This document shows, piece after piece, positions 57,812 through 64,000 of a stretch of DNA of 64,000 nucleotides (the stretch's first letter is position 1; every line of letters begins with the position of its first letter). Under the pieces are notes generated by a model. The model had not been told where the DNA came from, made no database searches, and saw nothing but the letters and a program-made list of their open reading frames with translations. The position numbers and the translations under genes are program-made. Origin of the DNA: an uncultured Clostridia bacterium (GTDB lineage: Bacteria > Bacillota > Clostridia > Christensenellales > Aristaeellaceae); assembly GCA_934643825.1 (NCBI GenBank), contig CAKUCW010000004.1, forward strand, positions 50,393 through 114,392. The letters run 5' to 3'.

Positions 57812-59263
57812 ATGTATAGAAAAGATTCTGAAAGATGGATAAAGCATGCAGACTTTATTGCCTTAGATATGATTTGTTTGCAATTGGCGTATGTACTGGC
57901 ATATGCGATTAGCGGATACGGATTTAATCCATATAATACAATTATTTACCGCAATATGGCAGTTTTCCTTGAACTGGCAGATTTGATTGTGATTTTTGCA
58001 TATGACACGATGAAAAGCGTATTGAAGAGAGAATATTACGAAGATTTCAAAGTTACATTTAAACATTCTGTTATAGTAGGCGTCTTGGCAGTTCTATATT
58101 TATTCTTGATTCAGGAGGGACATATTTTTTCAAGATTAACATTGATTTTGACAATATCTCTTTATATTGGAATCACATATAGTGCCAGAGAGCTTTGGAA
58201 AAAACTTCTGAGAAAGCAAATGGAAGATGGAGGAGAACGTAAATTACTGATTATTACTTCAGAAGCTGTGGCTGAACAAGTAGTATTGAGTATGCAGGAA
58301 AACAACTATGCCCGATTCACGTTAGCTGGTGTGGCGGTGATTGATGCGGATTGGACGGGACGAGACATTCATGGAGTCCCGGTGGTTGCGAACAAAGAAA
58401 ACGCAGCGATGTATGTATGCCAGGAGTGGATTGACGAAGTTCTGATTGTTATTTCCGATAATCTTCCTTATCCGTCAGAATTAATTGAGCAACTATCAGA
58501 GACGGGAGTAACCATTCATCTCAATCTCGGAAAGATTACAAATGTGCCAGGGAAAAAGCAGTTTGTTGAAAAGGTTGGCAATTATACGGTTATTACGACA
58601 AGCATCAATTATGCATCAACCCAACAGTTGATGTTAAAACGATTAATGGATATAGCTGGTGGATTAGTAGGGTGCATTCTTACCGGAATCATTTGTATTT
58701 TTGTCGGACCGGCTATTTATATTGCATCACCGGGACCCATTTTCTTTACTCAGGAACGAGTTGGAAGGAATGGAAAGAAATTTAAAATGTACAAGTTCCG
58801 CAGTATGTATATGGATGCCGAAGAACGGAAAGCGGCGCTTATGAAAGATAATAAGCTCGGGGATGGAAAGATGTTTAAACTTGATTTCGATCCTCGCGTT
58901 ATCGGAAATAAGATACTTCCGGATGGGACACATAAGACAGGAATCGGAGATTTTATCAGACGAACGAGTTTAGACGAATTTCCGCAGTTCTTTAACGTAT
59001 TGCGTGGCGACATGTCGATTATAGGCACTCGCCCACCCCTCATTTCAGAAACAAATTTGTATGAGCTTCATCATCGTGCGAGACTGGCCATTAAGCCGGG
59101 AATTACCGGCTTGTGGCAGGTGAGCGGACGAAGCGATATCACCGATTTTGAAGAAGTTGTAAAGCTTGATAAAGAATACATTGAGAATTGGAACATCGAA
59201 ATGGATATAAAAATTCTGTTGAAAACGGTATTGGTAGTGTTTAAGGAAGATGGATCGATGTAA
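57812..59263 (+). CDS. Polyprenyl glycosylphosphotransferase (WcaJ/CpsE-type), initiating enzyme of the second polysaccharide locus
   Basis: A 483-residue membrane enzyme with four to five N-terminal helices (about 12-140), a middle Rossmann-like domain (about 145-270) and a C-terminal catalytic domain. That domain begins with one helix (about 283-305) and the PF02397 motifs LMLKRLMDIAGG, SPGPIFFTQERVGRNGKKF, YKFRSMYMDAEERK, RRTSLDEFPQFFNVLRGDMS and PGITGLWQVSGRSD. It loads the first sugar phosphate onto undecaprenyl phosphate. GC and codon use are much lower than in the first 56 kb, a sign of transfer. It is longer than the 225-residue enzyme of operon 1. Confidence 0.95.
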   Translation: MYRKDSERWIKHADFIALDMICLQLAYVLAYAISGYGFNPYNTIIYRNMAVFLELADLIVIFAYDTMKSVLKREYYEDFKVTFKHSVIVGVLAVLYLFLIQEGHIFSRLTLILTISLYIGITYSARELWKKLLRKQMEDGGERKLLIITSEAVAEQVVLSMQENNYARFTLAGVAVIDADWTGRDIHGVPVVANKENAAMYVCQEWIDEVLIVISDNLPYPSELIEQLSETGVTIHLNLGKITNVPGKKQFVEKVGNYTVITTSINYASTQQLMLKRLMDIAGGLVGCILTGIICIFVGPAIYIASPGPIFFTQERVGRNGKKFKMYKFRSMYMDAEERKAALMKDNKLGDGKMFKLDFDPRVIGNKILPDGTHKTGIGDFIRRTSLDEFPQFFNVLRGDMSIIGTRPPLISETNLYELHHRARLAIKPGITGLWQVSGRSDITDFEEVVKLDKEYIENWNIEMDIKILLKTVLVVFKEDGSM

Positions 59264-59319
59264 ATCCTACAAGCGGCTTGTCACAGCATCATAAAGTATG
59301 GGCTGCAGGCATTGCAAAA

Positions 59320-59566
59320 GAAGAAGTGGATTGATGATAAAAAGCCCCCGATTCAGGATGGGTGCATCGAAAATATCTGATAGAGAAAGAGTTAAGCCTT
59401 ACTGCAACACCGGATGCTAAAGAGGCATACAGGAGTGAGATTTTGTTGTAATCGCAGTACCAGTAAATGATGAGTCAGAGACACAATATTTTGATACATT
59501 TGCGGCAAAAGTGGTTATCCAATCTACAATTCCTGTTGACCGAAATGTAGATGAAGAAATTGAGTA
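59320..59566 (+). pseudogene. Remnant of a UDP-glucose/nucleotide-sugar 6-dehydrogenase gene
   Basis: Broken frames read KYLIEKELSLTATPDAKEAY, then VIAVPVNDESETQYFDTFAA and VVIQSTIPVDRNV. These match the central NAD domain region of Ugd-type dehydrogenases (pattern YLxxKxLxLxATxDxxxAY, then VPTxYxxxxxYFDT, then KSTxPVG). Stops and frameshifts lie between the pieces and both ends are missing. Confidence 0.75.
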
Positions 59567-59584
59567 GAATTGTGGGAATGGTTT

Positions 59585-60715
59585 ATGAGTAAGAAACTTG
59601 CGATTGCGATGTTCGGACAGAAGCGATTATCAAGAGAAGGCGGAGTGGAGATCGTTGTCAAAGAGCTCTGCACCCGAATGGCACAGAATGGCTGTGACAT
59701 AACTTGCTATAACAGAGCAGGGCATCATGTGAGTGGCGCAGAATATGACGATGCTGATCAAACGGAGTACGAGGGTATCCGTCAAAAGGTTGTTCCGACC
59801 ATTGAGAAGAAGGGACTTGCAGCGGTAAGCTCTTCATTTTTCGCAGCGCTTTATAGTGCATTTGGAAGATACGATGTGGTGCATATCCACGCCGAGGGAC
59901 CTGCCTTTTTCGCGTGGTTGCCGAAGATGTTTGGTAAAAGAGTTGTAGTTACCGTCCATGGCATCGACTGGCAGCGCGAGAAATGGCAATCAGGGTTTGG
60001 GTCCAAGTATATCCACCAGGGTGAAAAAAATGCTGTGAAATATGCGGATGAGGTCATTGTTCTGAGCAAGGGCGTGCAGGATTATTTCAGGGAAACCTAT
60101 GACAGGGAGACGCACTTTATCCCCAACGGTGTGAATAGGCCGCAGATTCGGGAAGCAAGTCTGATTACAGATAAGTTCGGGCTGAAAAAAGACTCATACA
60201 TATTGTTCCTCGGTCGTCTGGTGCCGGAAAAGGGTATTCGATATCTGGTTGAGGCCTTCAAGAATGTCAAGACGGATAAAAAGCTGGTCATCGCAGGCGG
60301 CTCCAGCGATACGGATTCCTTTATGGAGGAATTGAAAGACCTGGCGAAGGGTGACGATCGGATTCTCTTTACCGGGTTTGTGCAGGGAGCGATGCTGGAT
60401 GAACTGTACAGCAACGCTTACATCTACACGCTGCCGTCTGATTTGGAAGGAATGCCGCTAAGTCTACTGGAAGCAATGAGCTATGGAAATTGCTGTCTGG
60501 TTTCCGACATTCCAGAGTGCGCAGAGGTTGTGGAAGATAAAGCGTTGATTTTTAAAAAGTCGGATGTAGAGGACTTGCGAGAAAAATTGCAAGATGTCTG
60601 TGACCATCCTGAAATGGTTATGAGAATGAAGAATCAGGCAGCTGACTTTATCTGTGAGAAATATAACTGGGATGATGTTGTAAAGGAAACGATGAAACTA
60701 TACAGGAGAAAATAA
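59585..60715 (+). CDS. Family 4 glycosyltransferase
   Basis: A 376-residue GT-B glycosyltransferase. N-terminal features: QKRLSREGGVEIVVKELCTR and VVTVHGIDWQREKWQSGFG. C-terminal features: ILFLGRLVPEKGIRYLVEAF, LVIAGGSSDTD and the E(x7)E region LPSDLEGMPLSLLEAMSYGN. It resembles the rhamnosyl/glucosyltransferases of capsule loci such as the Cps rhamnosyltransferase group. The ATG at 59585 has only a weak ribosome site (gtgggaatgg). The gene is AT-rich and lies between two gene remnants. Confidence 0.93.
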   Translation: MSKKLAIAMFGQKRLSREGGVEIVVKELCTRMAQNGCDITCYNRAGHHVSGAEYDDADQTEYEGIRQKVVPTIEKKGLAAVSSSFFAALYSAFGRYDVVHIHAEGPAFFAWLPKMFGKRVVVTVHGIDWQREKWQSGFGSKYIHQGEKNAVKYADEVIVLSKGVQDYFRETYDRETHFIPNGVNRPQIREASLITDKFGLKKDSYILFLGRLVPEKGIRYLVEAFKNVKTDKKLVIAGGSSDTDSFMEELKDLAKGDDRILFTGFVQGAMLDELYSNAYIYTLPSDLEGMPLSLLEAMSYGNCCLVSDIPECAEVVEDKALIFKKSDVEDLREKLQDVCDHPEMVMRMKNQAADFICEKYNWDDVVKETMKLYRRK

Positions 60716-60718
60716 TAG

Positions 60719-60985
60719 ATGAGAGTATTGATAATAAATAATCTCCGCTAACCGAACGCAGGCAGTGAGATGTACATAGTGAAAATGTCAGAAAAACAGC
60801 GTATTTACGGCATTTTTCGAGAGGTGGGTGAAGCTGCAAAAGCAGTTTTAATCTCGCTACCTAGGTTCAGCAACAGCAGATGAAATTATCATAAGAACTT
60901 TCAGTATCACTACCTGCGTTTGTATGGAGCACTCTGGTTTATGAACAATACATTGGAAGTGCTTCATCTGAACAGAGGTAGTGAA
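60719..60985 (+). pseudogene. Remnants of glycosyltransferase or other polysaccharide genes
   Basis: The start reads MRVLIINNLR then a stop, then NAGSEMYIVKMSEK, which resembles a decayed family 4 glycosyltransferase N-terminus (MRVLxINxxxxxxGSExy). Later pieces (about 60870-60985) do not give a long frame. The gap ends with AAGGAG for the next gene. Confidence 0.5.
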
Positions 60986-61014
60986 ATAGAACATAGAACA
61001 AGGAGAAATTTAAC

Positions 61015-62214
61015 GTGAGGACGCTGATTTTGAATAAATTTCTGCACCGAAACGGCGGCAGCGAGACGTATATATTCAAATTGGGTGAGGCACTGGAGCA
61101 GCATGGACATGAGGTTCAGTACTTCGGTATGGAGCACGAAGGCCGCTGCGTGGGCAACCGGGTCAATGCTTATACATCTGATATGGATTTCCACGGCGGC
61201 AGCAAGCTGAGTAAGCTGACTTACCCGATCAAGACCATCTACAGCAAGGAAGCACGGGTGCAGCTGAGAAAAGTTCTGGACGACTTCAAGCCAGATGTCT
61301 GTCACCTGAACAACTTTAACTACCAGCTGACACCTTCCATCATCTTGGAAATCGTGAAGTGGCGCAAGGAGACCGGAAGAGAGTGTAAGATCATCTTCAC
61401 GGCACATGACTACCAGCTGGTCTGCCCGAACCACATGTTGAACAATCCGAACACGCACCAGAACTGTGAGAAGTGCCTCGGCGGCCACTTCGTGAACTGC
61501 ATGAAAGGCAAGTGCATCCACGGCTCCACGGCGAAATCTGCCATTGGCATGATGGAAGCCGAGTTCTGGAAGTGGAAGGGTACCTATAAGTACATTGACA
61601 CCATGATCTGCTGCTCTGAGTTCATGAAGAGCAAGATGGACAGCAATCCTCTGTTTGCGACCAAGACCGTGGCAATGCACAACTTCATCGACAAGGTGGA
61701 GTGGAAAGAGACGGAGAAGAAGGATTACGTCCTCTACTTTGGTCGCTTCTCTGAAGAAAAGGGCATCGGCACACTCATCAAGGTCTGCAAGGAACTGCCG
61801 GATGTACAGTTCATCTTCGCCGGCACCGGCCCGCTGGAAGAGACAGTAAATGGTATTAAGAACATCAAGAACGTTGGTTTCCAGAAAGGCGAGGCACTGG
61901 AAAAGCTCATCCGTGAGGCACGGTTCTCCATCTATCCGTCCGAGTGGTACGAGAACTGCCCGTTCTCTGTGATGGAATCCCAGATGTATGGCACACCGGT
62001 GCTGGGAGCGAACATTGGTGGCATCCCGGAACTGATTCAGGTTGGCAAGACCGGCGAGCTGTTCGAGAGTGGTAACGGGAAAGATTTGAAGAAGAAGATC
62101 GAGAAGCTCTGGGCTGATAAGAAGCTGTGTGCGGAGTACAGTGCGAACTGTAAGGACATCAGCTTCGATACCATTGATGAGTATTACGAGAAAATTATGA
62201 AAGTTTATAGATAA
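61015..62214 (+). CDS. Family 4 glycosyltransferase
   Basis: A 399-residue GT-B glycosyltransferase starting at GTG 61015 with AAGGAG 10 nt upstream. N-terminal: LILNKFLHRNGGSETYIFKL and PDVCHLNNFNYQLTPSIILE. A Cys-rich insert NCEKCLGGHFVNCMKGKC (about 155-172) may bind zinc. C-terminal: VLYFGRFSEEKGIGTLIKVC, FIFAGTGPLEETV and YPSEWYENCPFSVMESQMYG with the E(x7)E pattern. Its DNA has higher GC and a much tighter codon set than the genes on either side. It is followed 25 bp later by a radical SAM gene with the same codon style. Confidence 0.93.
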   Translation: MRTLILNKFLHRNGGSETYIFKLGEALEQHGHEVQYFGMEHEGRCVGNRVNAYTSDMDFHGGSKLSKLTYPIKTIYSKEARVQLRKVLDDFKPDVCHLNNFNYQLTPSIILEIVKWRKETGRECKIIFTAHDYQLVCPNHMLNNPNTHQNCEKCLGGHFVNCMKGKCIHGSTAKSAIGMMEAEFWKWKGTYKYIDTMICCSEFMKSKMDSNPLFATKTVAMHNFIDKVEWKETEKKDYVLYFGRFSEEKGIGTLIKVCKELPDVQFIFAGTGPLEETVNGIKNIKNVGFQKGEALEKLIREARFSIYPSEWYENCPFSVMESQMYGTPVLGANIGGIPELIQVGKTGELFESGNGKDLKKKIEKLWADKKLCAEYSANCKDISFDTIDEYYEKIMKVYR

Positions 62215-62239
62215 AAAGAGAGATAGAGGTATTAGAAAA

Positions 62240-63427
62240 ATGGCTAACAATAACGAAAAGAAACTGAATGGTACGGTTATCGTCACTTACCGCTGCAATG
62301 CTCGTTGCTCCATGTGCAACCGTTATAAGGCACCTTCCAAGCCGGAAGAGGAGATCAGCATCGAAACCATCAAGAAACTGCCGAAGATGTACTTCACCAA
62401 CATCACCGGCGGCGAGCCGTTCATCCGTACCGACCTGAAGGATATCGTGCGTGAATTGTACAAGAAGTCTGACCGTATCGTTATTTCCACGAACGGCTTC
62501 TTCACCGACCGTATCGTTGACCTGTGCAAGGAGTTCCCGCAGATCGGTATTCGTATCTCTATCGAAGGTCTGGAGCAGACCAACAACGAGATCCGTGGTC
62601 TGCAGAATGGCTACCAGCGTGGTTACGGCACACTGAAAAAGCTGCGTGAGATGGGCATGAAGGATGTCGGCTTTGGCATGACTGTTCAGGACAAGAACGC
62701 TCCTGACCTGGTTCCTCTGTACAAGATTTCTGACGAGATGGGCATGGAGTTTGCAACCGCATCTCTGCACAATAGCTTCTACTTTGTTGAGGCAAAGAAC
62801 ATCATCCATGACCGTCCGATGGTGGCAAAGAATTTCGAGAATCTGGTCAATGAACTGCTCCGCAGCAATAGCCCGAAGAAGTGGTTCCGTGCGTACTTTA
62901 ACCACGGTCTGATCAACTACATCTACGGCCAGAAGCGTCTGCTGCCTTGCGATATGAGCTTTGATACCTTCTTCATCGACCCGTATGGCGATGTCATGCC
63001 TTGCAACGGTACCAAGGACAAAGAGGTCATGGGCAACCTGAACAATCAGACTTGGGATGAGCTGTGGAACAGCCCGGAAGCAGAGAAGGTTCGTGCAAAG
63101 GTTCGCTGCTGCGACCGTGACTGCTGGATGATTGGTTCTGTCAGCCCGGCTATGCACAAGTATATCTGGAAGCCTGCTACTTGGGTTCTGGTTCATAAGT
63201 TCAAGGCTCTCTTCACCAAGCATCCGTACAGCATGTACGAGCTGAAGATCTGCCGTGACTACCGCGACGGCAAGGTCACTAAGGAAGAACTGGATAAGTG
63301 CAGCACCTGCGATATGAACTGTGTGATCAACAACGGTCTGAGTGAAGCATCCAAGGAACAGCTGAAGCATAAGACCGGCGAGGAAATCGTGGACGCTGAT
63401 ATCGCACAGCAGATGGAGACGAAGTAA
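62240..63427 (+). CDS. Radical SAM/SPASM-type protein in a polysaccharide locus
   Basis: A 395-residue radical SAM enzyme. The SAM cluster motif CNARCSMC (19-26, CxxxCxxC) is followed by ITGGEPFIRTDL and STNGFF. A SPASM-like C-terminal part has CDMSFDTFFIDPYGDVMPCNG, GNLNNQTWDELWNSPEAEKV, CCDRDCWM and CSTCDMNC. Such proteins modify peptides or small molecules; in glycosyltransferase loci they may act on sugars or lipids. The ATG lies 25 bp after the glycosyltransferase stop codon. The stop codon overlaps the next ATG by 1 nt. The reaction is unknown. Confidence 0.92.
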   Translation: MANNNEKKLNGTVIVTYRCNARCSMCNRYKAPSKPEEEISIETIKKLPKMYFTNITGGEPFIRTDLKDIVRELYKKSDRIVISTNGFFTDRIVDLCKEFPQIGIRISIEGLEQTNNEIRGLQNGYQRGYGTLKKLREMGMKDVGFGMTVQDKNAPDLVPLYKISDEMGMEFATASLHNSFYFVEAKNIIHDRPMVAKNFENLVNELLRSNSPKKWFRAYFNHGLINYIYGQKRLLPCDMSFDTFFIDPYGDVMPCNGTKDKEVMGNLNNQTWDELWNSPEAEKVRAKVRCCDRDCWMIGSVSPAMHKYIWKPATWVLVHKFKALFTKHPYSMYELKICRDYRDGKVTKEELDKCSTCDMNCVINNGLSEASKEQLKHKTGEEIVDADIAQQMETK

Positions 63428-64000
63428 TGAATATCCTGTATATAGCTTATTCATGTAACCCTTTTGCTGGAAGTGAAGATAAAATCGGTTGGTGCGTTCC
63501 TTATGAAAGTTCAAAAACAAATAAAGTTTATGTGATTACAAAAGAAGAGCAACGTGAACCAGTCGAAAAATATTTACAGAGCCACCCCCTTGAAAATATA
63601 AAATTTTATTATGTGGACATCCCGAATTTTTACAAGAAAATCTTCAAGGGATTCATGTATTCTGGAAGACTTAATGTGTGGAATAAACGGGTGCTTCCTC
63701 TTGCGAAAAAAATCTGTGCGGATCAAAAAATTGACGTTATTCATCAGATTACGCCAATTGAGTTCCGTGCAATTGGAGACTATGGAAAGATAGCAAATAT
63801 CAAATTTGTCTGTGGGCCACTTGGCGGAGGAGAGTCTTTGCCTAATGGGTTAAAAGATTACGCAAAGGGACATGAAATCATTGAAGTCGTTCGTTCAGGG
63901 ATAAATCGTTGGTATCGTTTTAAGCTGAGAATCACAGGCAAACTAAATCGTTGCGATTATATTATGTTTGCAAATAAAGAGACTCAAGAATTCCTCGTGG
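63427..64000 (+). CDS. Glycosyltransferase family 4-like protein, 3' end beyond the window
   Basis: A frame open from ATG 63427 (overlapping the previous stop codon as TAATG) to the window end, at least 191 residues. It begins MNILYIAYSCNPFAGSEDKI and has KIDVIHQITPIEFRAIGDYG, CGPLGGGESLP and CDYIMFANKETQEFLV, which is the N-terminal GT-B half of a family 4 enzyme. The DNA is AT-rich again, unlike the two genes before it. The catalytic C-terminal half is not in the window. Confidence 0.88.
   Translation, partial: MNILYIAYSCNPFAGSEDKIGWCVPYESSKTNKVYVITKEEQREPVEKYLQSHPLENIKFYYVDIPNFYKKIFKGFMYSGRLNVWNKRVLPLAKKICADQKIDVIHQITPIEFRAIGDYGKIANIKFVCGPLGGGESLPNGLKDYAKGHEIIEVVRSGINRWYRFKLRITGKLNRCDYIMFANKETQEFLV

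Overview
The window looks like a chromosomal segment of an anaerobic, low-to-mid-GC Gram-positive bacterium of the class Clostridia. The basis is the Gram-positive style of the genes: strong AGGAGG ribosome sites, YesN/YesM-type two-component system, ECF sigma/anti-sigma pairs, an LCP protein, a CCA-encoding tRNA-Val, and Sec-exported FMN/FAD reductases of the kind common in gut Clostridia. Most of the window has GC-rich codon use; from about 56.5 kb it becomes clearly AT-richer. An uncultured Christensenellales/Oscillospirales-like lineage is a guess only.

Layout. 0-1.8 kb: pyrG. 1.8-3.6 kb (minus): ECF sigma factor and membrane anti-sigma partner. 4.2-7.4 kb (minus): AraC-type response regulator and sensor kinase, divergent from 7.8-11.8 kb, a sugar-isomerase-like protein plus a carbohydrate ABC transporter (binding protein and two permeases, no ATPase). 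12.3-14.1 kb (minus): secreted Cys-rich repeat protein; then a TetR regulator with a consensus promoter under its own probable operator. 15.0-21.3 kb: a possible old island bounded by an intact tRNA-Val and a duplicated tRNA-Val 3' end, carrying a Crp/Fnr regulator, a divergent ferredoxin/DUF2249/DUF1858/bicupin/2-hydroxyacid dehydrogenase operon, and a decayed serine recombinase. 21.4-30.9 kb: exopolysaccharide operon 1 (GT2, two GT4, Wzy/ligase-like protein, GT2, polyprenyl-phosphate sugar transferase), then a glycoside-hydrolase-like protein and a CHAP-like secreted protein.

31.6-32.2 kb: a striking array of 98-bp tandem repeats, leading into a frameshifted secreted DUF6273-like gene and an unusual secreted PIG-L deacetylase/NAGPA phosphodiester glycosidase fusion. 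35.5-43.3 kb: LysR regulator, two large secreted flavoprotein reductases, a secreted nucleoside hydrolase and a small secreted protein. 43.6-50.9 kb: housekeeping and envelope genes (GNAT, OPRT-like protein, GtrA, LCP, proA, polysaccharide deacetylase, small zinc-ribbon protein, rpiB, a DapB-like dehydrogenase). 51.0-56.5 kb (minus): a second sigma/anti-sigma cassette bounded by 105-bp direct repeats, a third secreted flavoprotein, a MerR regulator and an internally deleted fourth flavoprotein. 57.8-64.0 kb: a mosaic polysaccharide locus with gene remnants between intact genes.

Two themes recur. First, export of redox enzymes and surface-polymer enzymes: every flavoprotein has a signal peptide, and the polysaccharide loci come with secreted deacetylases and glycosidases. 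Second, repeated structured DNA: a roughly 117-bp three-hairpin element occurs four times, three times sandwiched between two copies of a local terminator-like hairpin, and a second repeat family occurs as a tandem array and as single terminator-like copies.
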